The notes under the pieces were generated by a model, which ran no database searches, was not told where the DNA came from, and saw only the letters and a program-made list of their open reading frames with translations. Both the position numbers and the translations under genes were made by a program. Source: Rhizobium sp. BK602 (lineage in GTDB: Bacteria > Pseudomonadota > Alphaproteobacteria > Rhizobiales > Rhizobiaceae). Taken from it: a stretch of 64,000 nt of DNA. The stretch covers positions 186,001 through 250,000 of the forward strand of contig NZ_JACIBC010000004.1 in the NCBI RefSeq assembly GCF_014195095.1, given 5' to 3'. Shown here piece by piece: positions 50,667 through 59,377 of the stretch (position 1 is the first letter of the stretch; every line of letters begins with the position of its first letter).

Positions 50667-51938
50667 CTATCGGAAGCGGGCGGCGGCGAAGGGCGTGGGA
50701 TCGAAAGGCGGCGCCTTGCCGGTGATGAGACTGGTGACCAGCTCCGCCGTGATAGGCCCGGCGGAGAGGCCGATATGACCGTGTCCGAAGGCATGGACGA
50801 CATCGTCGCTCGCGGAGGAACGCGAAATGACGGGCAGGCCGTCCGGCGTCGACGGGCGATGACCGTACCAGCGCGAAATCCTGACATCCGCCTTTCCTCC
50901 GGCAAGACCAGGATAGGTGCGCAGCAGGTGCTCGCACAGAATGTCGGCCCGCCTCCAGTCTGGGCCGGCGTCGGTGCTTGCCAGTTCGACCTGGCCGGAC
51001 GCGCGCAAGCCGCCGGTCGTCATGACATTTGCCATCCTGCCGTCGGAAGGCATCACCGGACGGCGCAGCACGATGGCCGGGCTTGAAAGTTCGACGTGAT
51101 AGCCGCGCTCGCTTTCCAGCGGCACCCGGTCGCCGGCACGTTTCGCCAGCACCCGCGAATGAATGCCGGCGGCGATAACGGCTGCGTCGCAGGCAATCGT
51201 TCCGGTATCGGTCAGGACGGCCTTCAGCCGGCGATCGGCAAATGCGAAATCCCTTGCCTCGGCCCTCATGACGGCAACACCCTCGCGCTTCGCCTGCGTG
51301 ACGATCTCCGCGACATAAGCGCCGGGATCGGTGCAATGGCCCCCAGCCTCGACGAAGGCCGCGAAGGCATAGGAAGCGTCCAGCGCCGGCTCCATCTCAT
51401 GCAGTTCGCTTGCGCAAAGCTCGCGCCAGGAAACCCCGTTTTCACGCCGCAGCCGCCATGCCAGGCCGTCCGCCTCGAAGGCGGCGCGATCGGGATAGGC
51501 GTAGATCAGCCCGTCACGCCGGATTCGTTCCGGATGTCCGCAGCTGGCCGCAAGCGCGGCGTGGCGAAGCGGGGAATCGCCGACGAGCTCGCGGAGCACG
51601 GAGGCGGTGCGCCTTACTTTTCCGAGCGAATGGCCAGACTGGATAAAGCGCAGGAGCCACGGCGTCAGCCGCGCGAGATGGCGCCAGCGGATCGTCAGCG
51701 GACCGTTGGGATCGAGAAGATAGCCCGGCACCTTCCTCCAAAGACCCGGCATGGACATGGGGATGATCGAGGCCGGGCTCAGGAAGGCGCCATTACCATA
51801 GCTCGCCGCCTGCATGCCGCCCGGCTCGCCCGGTTCCAGCAGGGTGACGCGCTGCCCGGCCCTTGCCAGAGCGAGCGCGCTGCAAGCGCCGACGATCCCC
51901 CCTCCGATGACGGCGATATGCTTCGGTTCCGACGTCAT
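50667..51938 (-). CDS. FAD-dependent D-amino-acid dehydrogenase-like oxidoreductase (DadA family)
   Basis: 423 aa from MTSEPKHIAVIGGGIVGACSALALARAGQRVTLLEPGEPGGMQAASYGNGAFLS. The N-terminal dinucleotide fold has GGGIVGACSA. The DAO-type end reads RWYGHRPSTPDGLPVISRSSASDDVVHAFGHGHIGLSAGPITAELVTSLI, where the His/Gly-rich loop holds the FAD. It would oxidise a D-amino acid to a keto acid, passing electrons to the respiratory chain. It sits between racemase paralogue 1 and the amino-acid importer. A racemase plus DadA-type enzyme is the known logic of L-to-D-to-keto-acid catabolism. Confidence 0.9.
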   Translation of the reverse strand: MTSEPKHIAVIGGGIVGACSALALARAGQRVTLLEPGEPGGMQAASYGNGAFLSPASIIPMSMPGLWRKVPGYLLDPNGPLTIRWRHLARLTPWLLRFIQSGHSLGKVRRTASVLRELVGDSPLRHAALAASCGHPERIRRDGLIYAYPDRAAFEADGLAWRLRRENGVSWRELCASELHEMEPALDASYAFAAFVEAGGHCTDPGAYVAEIVTQAKREGVAVMRAEARDFAFADRRLKAVLTDTGTIACDAAVIAAGIHSRVLAKRAGDRVPLESERGYHVELSSPAIVLRRPVMPSDGRMANVMTTGGLRASGQVELASTDAGPDWRRADILCEHLLRTYPGLAGGKADVRISRWYGHRPSTPDGLPVISRSSASDDVVHAFGHGHIGLSAGPITAELVTSLITGKAPPFDPTPFAAARFR

Positions 51939-52138
51939 CGGGTACCGTCCTTCGCTTTCATCCTGCCTATTTCCATTCGCATTTTTCATTCCACCTCCGG
52001 CAAAGCCGAAACTCGAAAACCGGGCTCTTCATGATCATTCTTCATGGGACATCCATGCTTTTCGCAGGGCGCAACGCGACCCGTTCCGCGCCGCGAATTG
52101 CGGGCAGGTCATCGTTTTCGGCTGAACTGCATTCGTTT

Positions 52139-52915
52139 TTAGGGGAGGCCAAGCCCCCCGTGAAAATGACTGAGGAAGCTCTGCGTCGCCGGATGCGAAG
52201 GATTTTCGATCACCTGCCGCGCCGGGCCTTCTTCCACCACGCAACCGTCGCGCATGAAGATCACGCGGTCGGCGACGTCGCGCGCAAATGCCATCTCATG
52301 GGTGACGAGCAGCATGGTCATGCCCTCGGCCGCTAGAGAGCGCACCACCGCCAGGACTTCACCCACCAGCTCCGGGTCCAGGGCCGAGGTGGCCTCGTCG
52401 AAAAGCATCACTTCCGGCTTCATCGCCAGCGCCCGCGCAATCGCGACGCGCTGCTTCTGCCCACCGGACAGGCTGTCGGGCCTTGCCTGCGCCTTGTCGG
52501 CGAGCCCCACCTTGGCCAGCAGCTCGCGCGCCTGGATGCGCGCTTCCGCCTTGGCAACCCCCAGAACCGTCACGGGGCCTTCCATCACATTCTCCTCCAC
52601 GCTCATATGCGGAAAGAGATTGAAACTCTGGAAGACCATGCCGGTGCGCGCGCGAAAAGCCGCCAGCTCGCGGTCGCGCGGAACGGAATAGGGCTTGGAA
52701 AAATCCTTGGCGTGATCGCCGACCCGGATGAAGCCCTCATCCGGCACGGTCAGCAGATTGATGCTGCGCAACAGCGTCGATTTTCCCGATCCGCTCGGCC
52801 CGATCAGCGCAACGACGCTGCCCTTGTCGACGCTCAGCGTGATGTCTTTCAGAACTTCGAGGTGGCCGAAGGACTTCTTCACGCCGACAAGCTCGATCAT
52901 CTTGGTCTCTGACAT
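52139..52915 (-). CDS. ABC transporter ATP-binding protein, polar amino acid type (GlnQ/HisP-like)
   Basis: 258 aa with Walker A GPSGSGKST, signature LSGGQKQR, Walker B VMLFDEATSALDP and H-loop VTHEMAFARDVADRVIFM, the signature run of the amino-acid ATPases. TVLGVAKAEARIQARELLAKVGL and the middle-loop FQSFNLFPHMSVEENVMEGPV fit the same branch. It starts 16 bp after the permease gene. It drives uptake of a polar amino acid bound by the protein at 54403-55251. Confidence 0.94.
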   Translation of the reverse strand: MSETKMIELVGVKKSFGHLEVLKDITLSVDKGSVVALIGPSGSGKSTLLRSINLLTVPDEGFIRVGDHAKDFSKPYSVPRDRELAAFRARTGMVFQSFNLFPHMSVEENVMEGPVTVLGVAKAEARIQARELLAKVGLADKAQARPDSLSGGQKQRVAIARALAMKPEVMLFDEATSALDPELVGEVLAVVRSLAAEGMTMLLVTHEMAFARDVADRVIFMRDGCVVEEGPARQVIENPSHPATQSFLSHFHGGLGLP

Positions 52916-52930
52916 GCGATCCTTCCTAGC

Positions 52931-53590
52931 CTATCCGGCCACCCTGGCCTCGAGAAGACGGGCCAGTCGCGTGAGCGGAAAGAGAATGACGAAATAGATG
53001 ACCGCGATCATCGTATAGGTTTCCAGAGGCCGGTAGCTCGCCGAGGTGATGAGCTGGCCCTGATAGAGAAGATCGGGAACGGCGAGGACCGAAAGCAGCG
53101 AGGTATTCTTGAGCTGCAATACGGTCTGATTGACCAATGGCGGCACCATGCGCTTCAGCGCCTGCGGCATGATGATCCGCTTCATGAGCTGGTGGCGGCG
53201 CATTCCCAGCGCCCGCCCCGCATCCCACTGGCCGAGATCGACGGAGATGATGCCGCCGCGAATGATCTCGCCATAGAAGGATGCCCCGTAGAGCGTAAGC
53301 GTGATGAAGGCGGCAACGGCGGGGGACAGCTCGATACCGGTCAGCATCGGAAGCGCGTAGTAGCACCAGACGAGCTGGACGAGCACCGGCGTGCAGCGGA
53401 ATATCTCGATGAAGCCGGTTATGATCGCGTTTATGATCCGCGCCCGCGACAGGTTGGCGAGTGCGACCACGCAACCCACGGCGAGACCCGAAACGGCGGT
53501 GCAGATCGTGAAGCCGATCGTGTAGAGCGCGCCGACCCAGATCAGCCCTTTATACTGCAGCAGGAAGCCGAAATCCCAATCGTAATGCAT
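52931..53590 (-). CDS. ABC transporter permease, polar amino acid type
   Basis: 219 aa with five membrane segments; FIEIFRCTPVLVQLVWCYYALPM is the hallmark of the HisM/GlnP permeases, and GQWDAGRALGMRRHQLMKRIIMPQALKRMVPPLVNQ is the EAA-loop region. Only one permease gene is present, so a homodimeric channel is likely. The ATPase gene starts 16 bp downstream and the racemase paralogue 2 gene ends 18 bp upstream, so one transcript is expected. Confidence 0.93.
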   Translation of the reverse strand: MHYDWDFGFLLQYKGLIWVGALYTIGFTICTAVSGLAVGCVVALANLSRARIINAIITGFIEIFRCTPVLVQLVWCYYALPMLTGIELSPAVAAFITLTLYGASFYGEIIRGGIISVDLGQWDAGRALGMRRHQLMKRIIMPQALKRMVPPLVNQTVLQLKNTSLLSVLAVPDLLYQGQLITSASYRPLETYTMIAVIYFVILFPLTRLARLLEARVAG

Positions 53591-53607
53591 CTATGCGCCA
53601 ACCCCTT

Positions 53608-54318
53608 TTATCTTTCTTGTGCCGCCGGTGATCCGAACGGGCAAACACTCGCATATAGCCATCTTCCAAGCGTCAGGATGTCGAATACGGGCCGGCCGAA
53701 GCGCTGGGAGATGCTGTGCGAGAACGGCGGCAGATTGGTGCATTCCAGCACGATCGCGCCGATATCCAGTTCACGCAGGATCAGCGTCTCCACGATCTCC
53801 AGCAGCTCCGTCTCGAGCTCACCCCTCTCATAGGGCCTGCCGCCCTCGATGACGCTGTGAAACGCCCCGCCCTTCGGCAGGCCGGCGACCGGAACGGGCT
53901 CGGTCACGCCCGCCTGCTCGAAATGCTTCGCCGTCAGCGCATCGCGATCATAGGTTATGACGCCGACCCGCTGCTTTCCCGGCAGCAGGCGCTGCACGCT
54001 CGGGATCTGCATCAGGCTCGAGGTTGCCAGAGGCAGGGACAGGCGGGCGGCCAGGCGGGATTGCCGCAGGACGAGAAAACCGCATGATGTCGTCAGCGCC
54101 ACGGCACCCTGCCGTTTCAGTTCCTCGCCGGCCTCCACGAACGCATCGAGAAGCGCCTCTTCCCGGCCCTCGACCACCGCACGCGCCATCGCGCCTCTGA
54201 CCGTCCGGTAGAGCACGGGGAACGGCCAGCTCGCGGCATTGCCGACATCTCCGGGCGGACGCTCGAAACTGGTATCGAGCATGATGATCCCCAGAGGGGG
54301 CATACCGCTGACCTGCAT
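53608..54318 (-). CDS. Asp/Glu/hydantoin racemase-family protein, paralogue 2
   Basis: 236 aa from MQVSGMPPLGIIMLDTSFERPPGDVGN; a GGATGG lies before this ATG (the frame extends to a TTG at 54354). It keeps both cysteines, in TTSCGF and LECTNL. It aligns by eye along its length with paralogue 1 at 49834-50559, apart from a more divergent second half. It lies between the binding-protein and permease genes of the amino-acid importer, an unusual place for a racemase and a strong sign that its substrate is the imported compound. Confidence 0.86.
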   Translation of the reverse strand: MQVSGMPPLGIIMLDTSFERPPGDVGNAASWPFPVLYRTVRGAMARAVVEGREEALLDAFVEAGEELKRQGAVALTTSCGFLVLRQSRLAARLSLPLATSSLMQIPSVQRLLPGKQRVGVITYDRDALTAKHFEQAGVTEPVPVAGLPKGGAFHSVIEGGRPYERGELETELLEIVETLILRELDIGAIVLECTNLPPFSHSISQRFGRPVFDILTLGRWLYASVCPFGSPAAQER

Positions 54319-54402
54319 GTTCGTCCATCCGGAATTCGGCCGATCGGCCCACAATGCCTCGGGAAGAGATGCCCGCCAATTCCGGCGGGCGACGGTCCCG
54401 GC

Positions 54403-55251
54403 TTAGAACGTCAGGCTGGAGGGGATATCCTCCGGTTTGATGTTCGCAAGATCGAGGCTCGACAAGATCCAGCCCTTCAGCGCGCCGAGAGCGCGGTTAT
54501 ATTCGAGCCAGTTGTCGACGAAGCGCAGGAAGCGCCCGTCCGGATCGGGACGCACGCCGGCACAGGTCGGCTGTGCGCTGATCGGCGAGGGAACGATGAT
54601 CGAACCGATCTTCGGGTTCTTCTTGACGGTCGCAAGCGAGTTCATCGCCACCTGGACGGAAACGTCCGCGCGTCCCGACACGAGCGCCATCGTCACCTCG
54701 TCGAAGGTCTTCAGCGCGACCAGCGTCGCCTTGGGCAGCGCGCGCCGGGCAAAGAGATCCTGCGACGAGCCGATATCGACGGCGACGCGAACCTCCGGCT
54801 TGTCGAAATCTTCCCAGGTCTTTCCCTCGACACCCGGACGGGCAACCAGGGTGAAGGTATTGTTCATGATCGGGCGGGTGAATTCCACGACCAGGGCGCG
54901 GCTCGGCGTCGGGCTGAGACCGAACATGATGTCGATCTTGTTGGCCTGCAGGTCCAGCACGGCATTGCCCCAGGTCGTCTCGCTGATCTCGACCTCGGCC
55001 TCCAGGACCTTGGCCAGATCCTGGGCCATGCTGATGCAGAAACCCGACCACTGACCGGTGGCCAGGTCCTTGTGATAATAGGGTTCGGTACCGGGAATGC
55101 CGGCAACGCGAAGTTTCTTCGTGCGGCGAACCTTGTCGAAGGTGGATTCATAGGCGGCAGTCTGCGCGGCCGCCGGCGTGGCCAGCGCGACCGCGGCCGC
55201 CCCGGTTGCCGCAAGGCCCATCAGACCGGCAAAATCTCGTCTGTTCATCAT
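54403..55251 (-). CDS. ABC transporter substrate-binding protein, polar amino acid type
   Basis: 282 aa from the first of two ATGs; AAGGGG precedes it. The signal region MNRRDFAGLMGLAATGAAAVALATPAAAQ has a twin-arginine-like NRRDF motif. The mature protein has FDKVRRTKKLRVAGIPGTEPYYHKDLATGQWSGFCISMAQDLAKVLEAEVEISETTWGNAVLDLQANKIDIMFGLSPTPSR, the usual SBP_bac_3 pattern. The cognate ligand is an amino acid or derivative. It is the first gene of the leftward importer operon. Confidence 0.93.
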   Translation of the reverse strand: MMNRRDFAGLMGLAATGAAAVALATPAAAQTAAYESTFDKVRRTKKLRVAGIPGTEPYYHKDLATGQWSGFCISMAQDLAKVLEAEVEISETTWGNAVLDLQANKIDIMFGLSPTPSRALVVEFTRPIMNNTFTLVARPGVEGKTWEDFDKPEVRVAVDIGSSQDLFARRALPKATLVALKTFDEVTMALVSGRADVSVQVAMNSLATVKKNPKIGSIIVPSPISAQPTCAGVRPDPDGRFLRFVDNWLEYNRALGALKGWILSSLDLANIKPEDIPSSLTF

Positions 55252-55519
55252 TCTTGTTCCCCTTATTATGCTCGACATCACGCATGTTGCTTCAACGCAG
55301 GCGCCAAAGCCTTCGAGCCGCCGTTCCGTTGACTCCCAGATCGTCAAGACGGAGCGGACACCAGCCCGTTGGGCATTCGCATGGACCGTTTCATGCTTTG
55401 ACTATTTTATGTGCACGCGCGGCGAAGGCACAATTTGTGGATCGAAACGCGGCAAAAGGCAAAACTTGAAAAGTCAGTTCGTCATGAGTAATCGTTATGA
55501 CGAATATCGGAAAACCTTG

Positions 55520-56431
55520 ATGCGGCGCTTTCTTCCCTCCTTGTCTGCACTCCAGGCTTTCGAAGCCGCCGCCCGCCACCGCAGCTTCACGAAAGCAGGC
55601 GAAGAGCTCGCCATGACCCAGAGCGGCATCAGCCGGCAGGTCCAGAATCTCGAGACGCTGCTCGGCATACGGCTGTTCGAACGCGTGGGCTCGCGCCTGA
55701 CACTGACCAGCATCGGCAGCAAATATTTCCTGGAAATCACCCAGAGCCTCGATCGGTTGGAGGAAGTCTCGATCGATGCCGTGCGCGGCCGCAAGGTCGA
55801 TACATCGCTCATGGTGGGAGCGCCGCCGACCTTGGAAACCCGATGGCTCATCCCGCGATTGGGCCGGTTCCTGACGGATCACCCCGAGATTCCGATCGAG
55901 GTCACGACCATCGGCGGCGAAGTCGATTTCGAGACCGACCGCATCGACATCGCGATCATGCGCGGTTTCGGCACATGGCCTGACGCGCGCGCCAACCTCC
56001 TCTTCGACGAAGAACTCGTCGTCGTCGCCTCGCCAAGCGTCGTCGCCCCCGAAGCCAACCATGACCCGCTGGATTTTGCCCGATATCCGATATTGCAGAA
56101 TGCCAGCCGGCCCAGTCTCTGGCTTCTCTGGCTGCGTGCCTCCAAGCTCAGCTACAGCGGACAGATTCAGGGCGCGAGGTTCAATTCGAGCGAACTGCTG
56201 ATCCAGGCGGCCGTCAACGGCATCGGCCTGGCGGTCGTGCCGCCGCAATTTGTCAAACGCGAAATCGAGCGCGGAGAGCTGCACACCCCTTTCGGTCCAC
56301 CGGTGCGCTCCGGCGAAGCCTATTGGATCGTGCAGTCCGAACGCGAGACGCAGAGCGAGAACGCCGCCGCCTTTCGCAACTGGTTCCTGCGCGAGACCGC
56401 CAGGGAGCGCGCAAATAACCTCGCCGGCTGA
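55520..56431 (+). CDS. LysR-family transcriptional regulator, GcvA-like
   Basis: 303 aa from MRRFLPSLSALQAFEAAARHRSFTKAGEELAMTQSGISRQVQNLE, the usual start of GcvA-type regulators; an in-frame ATG at 55484 is an alternative. The helix-turn-helix is near residues 21-42. The effector domain ends at ~290 (GIGLAVVPPQFVKREIERGELHTPFG). GcvA-type proteins commonly control amino-acid, beta-lactamase or glycine-cleavage functions. It is divergent from the amino-acid importer operon across 268 bp and is its probable regulator. Confidence 0.92.
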   Translation: MRRFLPSLSALQAFEAAARHRSFTKAGEELAMTQSGISRQVQNLETLLGIRLFERVGSRLTLTSIGSKYFLEITQSLDRLEEVSIDAVRGRKVDTSLMVGAPPTLETRWLIPRLGRFLTDHPEIPIEVTTIGGEVDFETDRIDIAIMRGFGTWPDARANLLFDEELVVVASPSVVAPEANHDPLDFARYPILQNASRPSLWLLWLRASKLSYSGQIQGARFNSSELLIQAAVNGIGLAVVPPQFVKREIERGELHTPFGPPVRSGEAYWIVQSERETQSENAAAFRNWFLRETARERANNLAG

Positions 56432-56534
56432 CCGCCCATCCCGGTGAGGCGGAGATCCACGGCGGTGTCATATGAACATCATGGGAAGCTGCCTATTGTC
56501 CCGCGTTTCTCATTCCTCGCTTTCACAGGCCCAC

Positions 56535-57359
56535 ATGTCCGATATCTCCGCCACCGCTTATCTCTCCCCCTCCGCCTCCTCCCGCCTGCGCCTCCTTGCC
56601 GAAGCAGCACTTGAAGGCGGCCGTCTGGCGCGTGACGGCATCCGCCGCCGCAAGGATGACGATCTCGTTGCAAAGGCTCCACGCGACTACCAGACCGAAA
56701 TGGATGTCGCGGTCGAGCGTGCGATCGTCTCCAGACTGGCAAGGGCCTTCCCCGATTATGCCATCCAGGGCGAGGAGCAGGTGGGGGACCGCAAGGCTGC
56801 CGGCGAGGCCCCCATCATCGTCATCGATCCGATCGATGGGACGACCAACTATGCCTGGGGCATACCGCATTTCGGCCTGACCATTTCGATCGTCGAGCTG
56901 GGCAAGGTGGTCGTCGGCGTCGTCTACGATGCCATGCTGGATGAACTTTTCAGCGCCGAGGCCGGCCTTGGTGCCTATCTGAACGGCGAGCAAATCCGCT
57001 GCGTCGACAATGGCGATGTTCCAAACACGCTGATCGGCGCGGGCCTGCCCATTCCGGGCCAGGTCAAATCCGTGGATGAGGAGACCTATTTCGCCGCATT
57101 GCGGCGACTGATGGCCAACACGGCCGGCGTGCGCCGCCTGGGATCGGCGGCGCTGTCCATCGCCTATGTCGCCTGCGGCCGCCTCGACGGTTTCTTCGAG
57201 GACGGGCTCTCGCTGCATGACTACGGCGCTTCGGTGCTGCTGGTCGAGGAAGCCGGCGGGATCACGACCTCCTTTGCAGGCGGGCCGGTTCGCAGCAATG
57301 GCGACATATTGACAGCCAACAAGGCCATTCATCCCTGGCTGCTTGCCGGCCTGCGATGA
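56535..57359 (+). CDS. Inositol-monophosphatase-family phosphatase
   Basis: 274 aa from MSDISATAYLSPSASSRLRLLAEAALEGGRLARDG; a longer frame starts at 56472. The metal site is complete: E in IQGEEQ, IDPIDGTTNY (DxxDGT), and GASVLLVEEAGG at the second metal side, where the usual W-D of WDxAAG is replaced by HDYGAS. IMPase-family enzymes dephosphorylate inositol-1-phosphate, histidinol phosphate, fructose bisphosphate or 3'-phosphoadenosine-type substrates. It follows the GcvA-like gene on the plus strand and converges on a GDPD gene, separated by a terminator. Confidence 0.88.
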   Translation: MSDISATAYLSPSASSRLRLLAEAALEGGRLARDGIRRRKDDDLVAKAPRDYQTEMDVAVERAIVSRLARAFPDYAIQGEEQVGDRKAAGEAPIIVIDPIDGTTNYAWGIPHFGLTISIVELGKVVVGVVYDAMLDELFSAEAGLGAYLNGEQIRCVDNGDVPNTLIGAGLPIPGQVKSVDEETYFAALRRLMANTAGVRRLGSAALSIAYVACGRLDGFFEDGLSLHDYGASVLLVEEAGGITTSFAGGPVRSNGDILTANKAIHPWLLAGLR

Positions 57360-57366
57360 GACCAGG

Positions 57367-57390
57367 AAAAGGGGCATGACAGCCCCTTTT
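57367..57390. terminator. Bidirectional rho-independent terminator
   Basis: A perfect 9-bp stem (AAAAGGGGC / GCCCCTTTT) with a 6-nt loop (ATGACA) lies 8 bp after the phosphatase stop and 16 bp before the convergent GDPD stop. The stem's A/T ends give T-runs in both directions. This is the clearest terminator in the window. Confidence 0.88.
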
Positions 57391-57405
57391 TCACCTTCGC
57401 GACGA

Positions 57406-58254
57406 TTATTCGCCCGCCAGCACCAGGGCTTCCAGCCCGACCGGATCGTCCGTGGTGATCTGATCCACCTTGAGCGCGAGCAACCGCATCACCTTCGGCA
57501 ATATGGTGCTCGTCGCCTCGCGGATCGTGTAGGCATCGACCTGCCGGTCATGGGCGTGGAATGCACCGATCAGGTCATATCCTTCCGCATCGGCGAACAG
57601 CACCAGATCGTGCTCCAGATAGATCATCCGCGCCCGCGGCGAGGCCGCGACGGCACCGGCGACGAAACCGGCAAAATCCCGGCTTGCATGCAGCCGCCCG
57701 ATCGCGCCATCATGGCAGGGATCATAGCCGATCGGCATGTCGGGAACGGCGCGCGACAACCGCTCGACGGCCTCGGCATCTCCCGCCGACAGGATCACCG
57801 ACGATGCGACCGGCGCGATCGCCCTGGCGAAAGCGGCAATATCGCTGTCGCGGATGCCGGACGACGGCACCTTCATGTCCAGTTGCAGCACGGCCTCCGG
57901 CAAGGTCTCGCCGTCGCGGATCAGCGCCGCAAGATCCTCGATCGAAAGTACGGGATGCACCGTCTCGCTTCCGTCCCTGTCGCGTAGATGCAGACGGCCG
58001 AGTTCTGCGCACGTGGCGGCGATGACCGGTCCGTTGCCGGTGGTCGCCGGATAGAGATCCTCGTCATGCAGCACCACGAAACCGTCGTCGCCATAGCGCT
58101 GCAGATCGATTTCCGCGCTGGCACCGATCGCCATCGCTTCGGCGATCCGCTGCCGGGTGAAGGCGATATCGCCGGCGAAGCGGCGTCCGCGATGCCATTT
58201 CAGCAGGCATCGATGCCCATCCAGTTCAAGAAAGAGACCGCGGCGGTCAGACAT
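57406..58254 (-). CDS. Glycerophosphodiester phosphodiesterase (GDPD family)
   Basis: 282 aa from MSDRRGLFLELDGHRCLLKWHRGRRFAGDIAF. GDPD motifs are HRG (residues 21-23), EIDLQ with the metal-binding E-x-D (~50), FVVLHDEDL (~62) and the end motif ITTDDPVGLEALV. The first motif is WHRGRR rather than the usual AHRG. There is no signal peptide, so it acts in the cytoplasm. It hydrolyses glycerophosphodiesters to glycerol-3-phosphate and an alcohol. Its start overlaps the ATPase stop by 8 nt, so it is translationally coupled to the importer operon and should act on the imported compound. Confidence 0.88.
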   Translation of the reverse strand: MSDRRGLFLELDGHRCLLKWHRGRRFAGDIAFTRQRIAEAMAIGASAEIDLQRYGDDGFVVLHDEDLYPATTGNGPVIAATCAELGRLHLRDRDGSETVHPVLSIEDLAALIRDGETLPEAVLQLDMKVPSSGIRDSDIAAFARAIAPVASSVILSAGDAEAVERLSRAVPDMPIGYDPCHDGAIGRLHASRDFAGFVAGAVAASPRARMIYLEHDLVLFADAEGYDLIGAFHAHDRQVDAYTIREATSTILPKVMRLLALKVDQITTDDPVGLEALVLAGE

Positions 58255-59326
58255 TATGGAGCCGTCTTTCGTCATTCTGTTCCAACTCTGCGCTTGTTCG
58301 AAACACAAGCCTGTTATCACGGAACAGGAAGTGAGCGGCAACTTTTGCGTCCACCCGCATGCCCCTGGTCCAGCTCTGATCCGGCGGGGTCATCGCCTTC
58401 AGCCGCGATCCATCGGAGAAATCGACATCGACGATCTGATGCGTGCCGAAATCGATGCTGCGATGGACGATGGGCGCACCCACGCGCTCCGAGCGGCAAA
58501 GAGACAGGGCCTCCGGCCGGAAGGCAAGGACGGCTTCACCATCGTCAGCCGCAAGATCGAGCGGAAAATCCGCATGCTGGAAACGTCCGCCGACGACGGC
58601 GCCACGGACGAAATTCATCGAGCCGATGAAACCCGCGACGAATTCCGTCTGCGGCACGCGGTAGATTTCGGCCGGCGGGGCGACCTGCTCGGTCTTGCCG
58701 TCGCGCATGACGACGATGCGATCGGCCAGCGCCAAGGCCTCATCCTGCCCGTGGGTCACGAAAAGCGTGGTGATGCCGAGCCGCTGCTGGATTTCCTTCA
58801 CCTCCTCGCGCAGGCGTTCGCGCAGATGCTGGTCGAGGCTGGCGAAGGGCTCGTCGAGCAGCAGGATCTTCGGCTCGAGGACCAGCGAGCGGGCAAGCGC
58901 GACGCGCTGCTGCTGCCCGCCGGAAAGCTGCGTCGTGTGACGCGTGCCGTAGCCAGACAGGCCGATCATCGCGAGGGCATCTTCGACCTTCTCGCGAATC
59001 TCGGCCTTCGGCAGATGCCGCAGCTTCAACCCGAATGCGATATTGTCGAACACAGTCATATGCGTCCAGAGGGCATGGCTCTGGAACACCATGCCGGTCG
59101 GACGCTTCTCCGGCGGCAGCGAGGTGACATCCCTGGCATCGATCAGGATCGAGCCGCCGCTCGGGCGCTCGAAACCGCCGATCATACGCAACAGCGTGGA
59201 TTTTCCCGAGCCGGAAGGACCGAGCAGGCAGACCAGCTCCCCGTCCTCCACATCGAGCGAGAAATCGTGGACCGCGAAGGAAGCGCCGAAGCTCTTCGAG
59301 ACACCCTTGATGGTCAGACGCGACAT
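58247..59326 (-). CDS. ABC transporter ATP-binding protein, PotA/PhnT/FbpC-like
   Basis: 359 aa. Walker A is GPSGSGKST, the Q-loop FQSHALWTHMTV, the signature LSGGQQQR, Walker B ILLLDEPFASLD and the H-loop VTHGQDEALALAD. The C-terminal TOBE-like domain (~240-355) includes EFVAGFIGSMNFVRGAVVGG. It follows the permease gene by 51 bp, the only sizeable gap in the operon, and is coupled to the GDPD gene downstream. It drives the two permeases at 59378-61110. Confidence 0.94.
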   Translation of the reverse strand: MSRLTIKGVSKSFGASFAVHDFSLDVEDGELVCLLGPSGSGKSTLLRMIGGFERPSGGSILIDARDVTSLPPEKRPTGMVFQSHALWTHMTVFDNIAFGLKLRHLPKAEIREKVEDALAMIGLSGYGTRHTTQLSGGQQQRVALARSLVLEPKILLLDEPFASLDQHLRERLREEVKEIQQRLGITTLFVTHGQDEALALADRIVVMRDGKTEQVAPPAEIYRVPQTEFVAGFIGSMNFVRGAVVGGRFQHADFPLDLAADDGEAVLAFRPEALSLCRSERVGAPIVHRSIDFGTHQIVDVDFSDGSRLKAMTPPDQSWTRGMRVDAKVAAHFLFRDNRLVFRTSAELEQNDERRLHNV

Positions 59327-59377
59327 GTCATTCCCTTCCCGGACCCTGGAGGCCCGTATTCGAGTGCCACCGAGGTC

